A stretch of 5,467 nucleotides of DNA from Leptofilum sp965368765 (lineage in GTDB: Bacteria > Chloroflexota > Anaerolineae > Promineifilales > Promineifilaceae). The first letter of the stretch is position 1, and each line of letters opens with the position of its first letter. The stretch lies in contig CBDUOF010000393.1 of assembly GCA_965368765.1 (NCBI GenBank), forward strand, positions 1 through 5,467. Reading direction: 5' to 3'. The position numbers and the translations under genes are program-made. This document shows, piece by piece, positions 4,692-5,467 of this stretch. The notes under the pieces were generated by a model. That model saw only the letters and a program-made list of their open reading frames with translations, was not told the origin of the DNA and made no database searches.

Positions 4692-5467
4692 ATGATTCCC
4701 TACATGATTATGACTTTTTTCTACTTTCTGATTGCCATTGTATTTGCCCTGGAAGCCTCTTTTATCAGCTGGCAAATTTTCCCTTGGTTTAATGGGATGG
4801 TGTGGCTACGGGTACATTTTATTACGTTGGGGGTGTTATCCCAGGTAGTTTTTGGCGTAATGCCACTGCTATCGGCTAAATTTTATGGCGTTCCCCAACC
4901 CAAAATGCGTTGGGATATTTGGGCAGCGCTAAATGCCGGCATTGTGCTGCTGCTGATTGGCATTCCGATGGTCAGCAGGGTGCCGATTATTGCTGGTGGT
5001 ACGCTGGCTTTCCTAGCCACGACCCTGCTGCTATTACAGTTGGCTGGCATTCGGGGGCAGTCTGAAAAAGTAGTGACCATCTCAAACGGCCGTAACTTTT
5101 ATATCGCCGGTTTATTCTTCTTCCTGATTGGCATTCTGGTGGGCACAGGCTTGTTCACGGGCTGGTCGGGGCCGTTGGGAATCGCAGGCGATATGGGCGA
5201 GGTGCATATCCATGCCAATAACTGGGGCTTTATGTCGCTGGTGTTTGCCGGGTTCTTTGTCGATTTGTATCCAATTTGGGCGAAACGGTCGTTAGCAAAC
5301 CAAAAAGCCATCACGCCTGTTTTCTGGATGATGTCCGCTGGTGCGTTGTTCCTGGTATTGAGCCCCTGGCTTGCCAGCCAAACGTTGGCCGTCCCCGGCG
5401 CGATTTTGCACACGGCCGCCACGATATGGCTGCTGGTCATCGCCATTAAGCCACTACGCGGCGACAA
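4692..5467 (+). CDS. Polytopic membrane protein, heme-copper oxidase subunit I/NnrS-like (C-terminus cut)
   Basis: An open frame of 258 codons runs off the right edge. CGGAG (4679-4683) lies 8 bases before the ATG, supporting this start. About eight membrane helices are visible (roughly 4-25, 39-60, 78-95, 98-120, 136-156, 176-195, 208-228, 233-252). Two related histidine motifs stand out: RVHFITLGVLSQVVFGVMP (40-58) and EVHIHANNWGFMSLVFAGFF (170-189), the latter continuing to DLYP (191-194). A further histidine is in GAILHTAATIW (236-246). Such 'H...lG.....fG..P' and 'vHiH.n.wGf' helices are seen in heme-copper oxidase subunit I-like and NnrS-like proteins, where histidines bind heme or copper. 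That makes heme or metal binding plausible for H42, H172/H174 and H240, but this is not a standard full-length oxidase subunit so far as seen. Electron transport or NO-related function is an inference. The gene has a complete ACGGCCGT copy at 5086-5093. Confidence 0.75.
   Translation, partial: MIPYMIMTFFYFLIAIVFALEASFISWQIFPWFNGMVWLRVHFITLGVLSQVVFGVMPLLSAKFYGVPQPKMRWDIWAALNAGIVLLLIGIPMVSRVPIIAGGTLAFLATTLLLLQLAGIRGQSEKVVTISNGRNFYIAGLFFFLIGILVGTGLFTGWSGPLGIAGDMGEVHIHANNWGFMSLVFAGFFVDLYPIWAKRSLANQKAITPVFWMMSAGALFLVLSPWLASQTLAVPGAILHTAATIWLLVIAIKPLRGD

Larger units (their letters stand above)
77..5093. repeat. Dispersed iterated palindrome ACGGCCGT (11 exact copies, HIP1-like)
   Basis: Exact copies start at 77, 505, 820, 1892, 2814, 3063, 3473, 4042, 4181, 4471 and 5086. 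One-mismatch variants start at 139 (TCGGCCGT), 4491 (ACAGCCGT), 5285 (ACGGTCGT) and 5412 (ACGGCCGC). Ten exact copies are within genes on either strand, one is in a terminator. In coding sequence it is read as Thr-Ala-Val (505, 820, 1892, 2814, 3473, 4042), Asn-Gly-Arg (3063, 4181, 5086) or in the third frame as Arg-Pro (77), so protein sequence does not explain it. Most copies are preceded by one or more extra A. Chance expectation in this length is about 0.08. Confidence 0.95.

Noticed and set aside
5099..5467. 122-codon minus-strand ORF at the right edge
   Set aside because: It is antisense to the well-supported polytopic membrane gene and has no recognisable features.

Overview
The window looks like a piece of a mid-GC (about 50% by eye) environmental bacterial chromosome, most likely from the Chloroflexota (Anaerolineae or a relative). 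This is an inference from protein style: a secreted S74 'tail fiber domain' protein of a type common there, a secreted multi-Ig-like protein with an LFLPV-type linker, and a PadR regulator paired with a permease-prefix protein. I see no rRNA, tRNA, CRISPR array, insertion sequence or phage structural genes. Both window ends cut through genes.

Layout. Positions 1-2397 (minus strand) hold a two-gene operon for surface or secreted proteins. The first gene (2397-1558) encodes a signal-peptide protein ending in an intramolecular-chaperone (peptidase S74) domain with its Ser/Lys dyad and a coiled coil. It is followed 16 bp later by a membrane-anchored protein (1541 to beyond position 1) made of four Ig-like repeats, each with a cysteine pair. 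A 224-bp divergent intergenic region carries a strong promoter and a 25-bp dyad for the plus-strand operon: a PadR-family repressor (2622-2951) coupled by an ATGA overlap to a small membrane protein (2948-3529). That protein's N-terminus looks like the 'permease prefix domain 2' of ADOP/MacB-like permeases, but no ABC permease follows. Next is a BmrR-like MerR-family regulator (3622-4449), with a classic 19-bp-spacer MerR promoter in front and a rho-independent terminator behind. From 4692 to the window end runs a polytopic membrane protein resembling heme-copper oxidase subunit I or NnrS-like proteins.

The most striking feature is not a gene. The 8-bp palindrome ACGGCCGT occurs 11 times exactly (about 0.08 expected by chance), spread over every gene, in all three reading frames and in one terminator. 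It behaves like the cyanobacterial HIP1 highly iterated palindrome. Two copies are extended to 20-bp and 16-bp perfect palindromes inside coding sequence, and a third forms one arm of the terminator hairpin.

The two regulators appear self-regulated and face possible membrane or envelope targets, but no effector or regulon can be read from the sequence alone.
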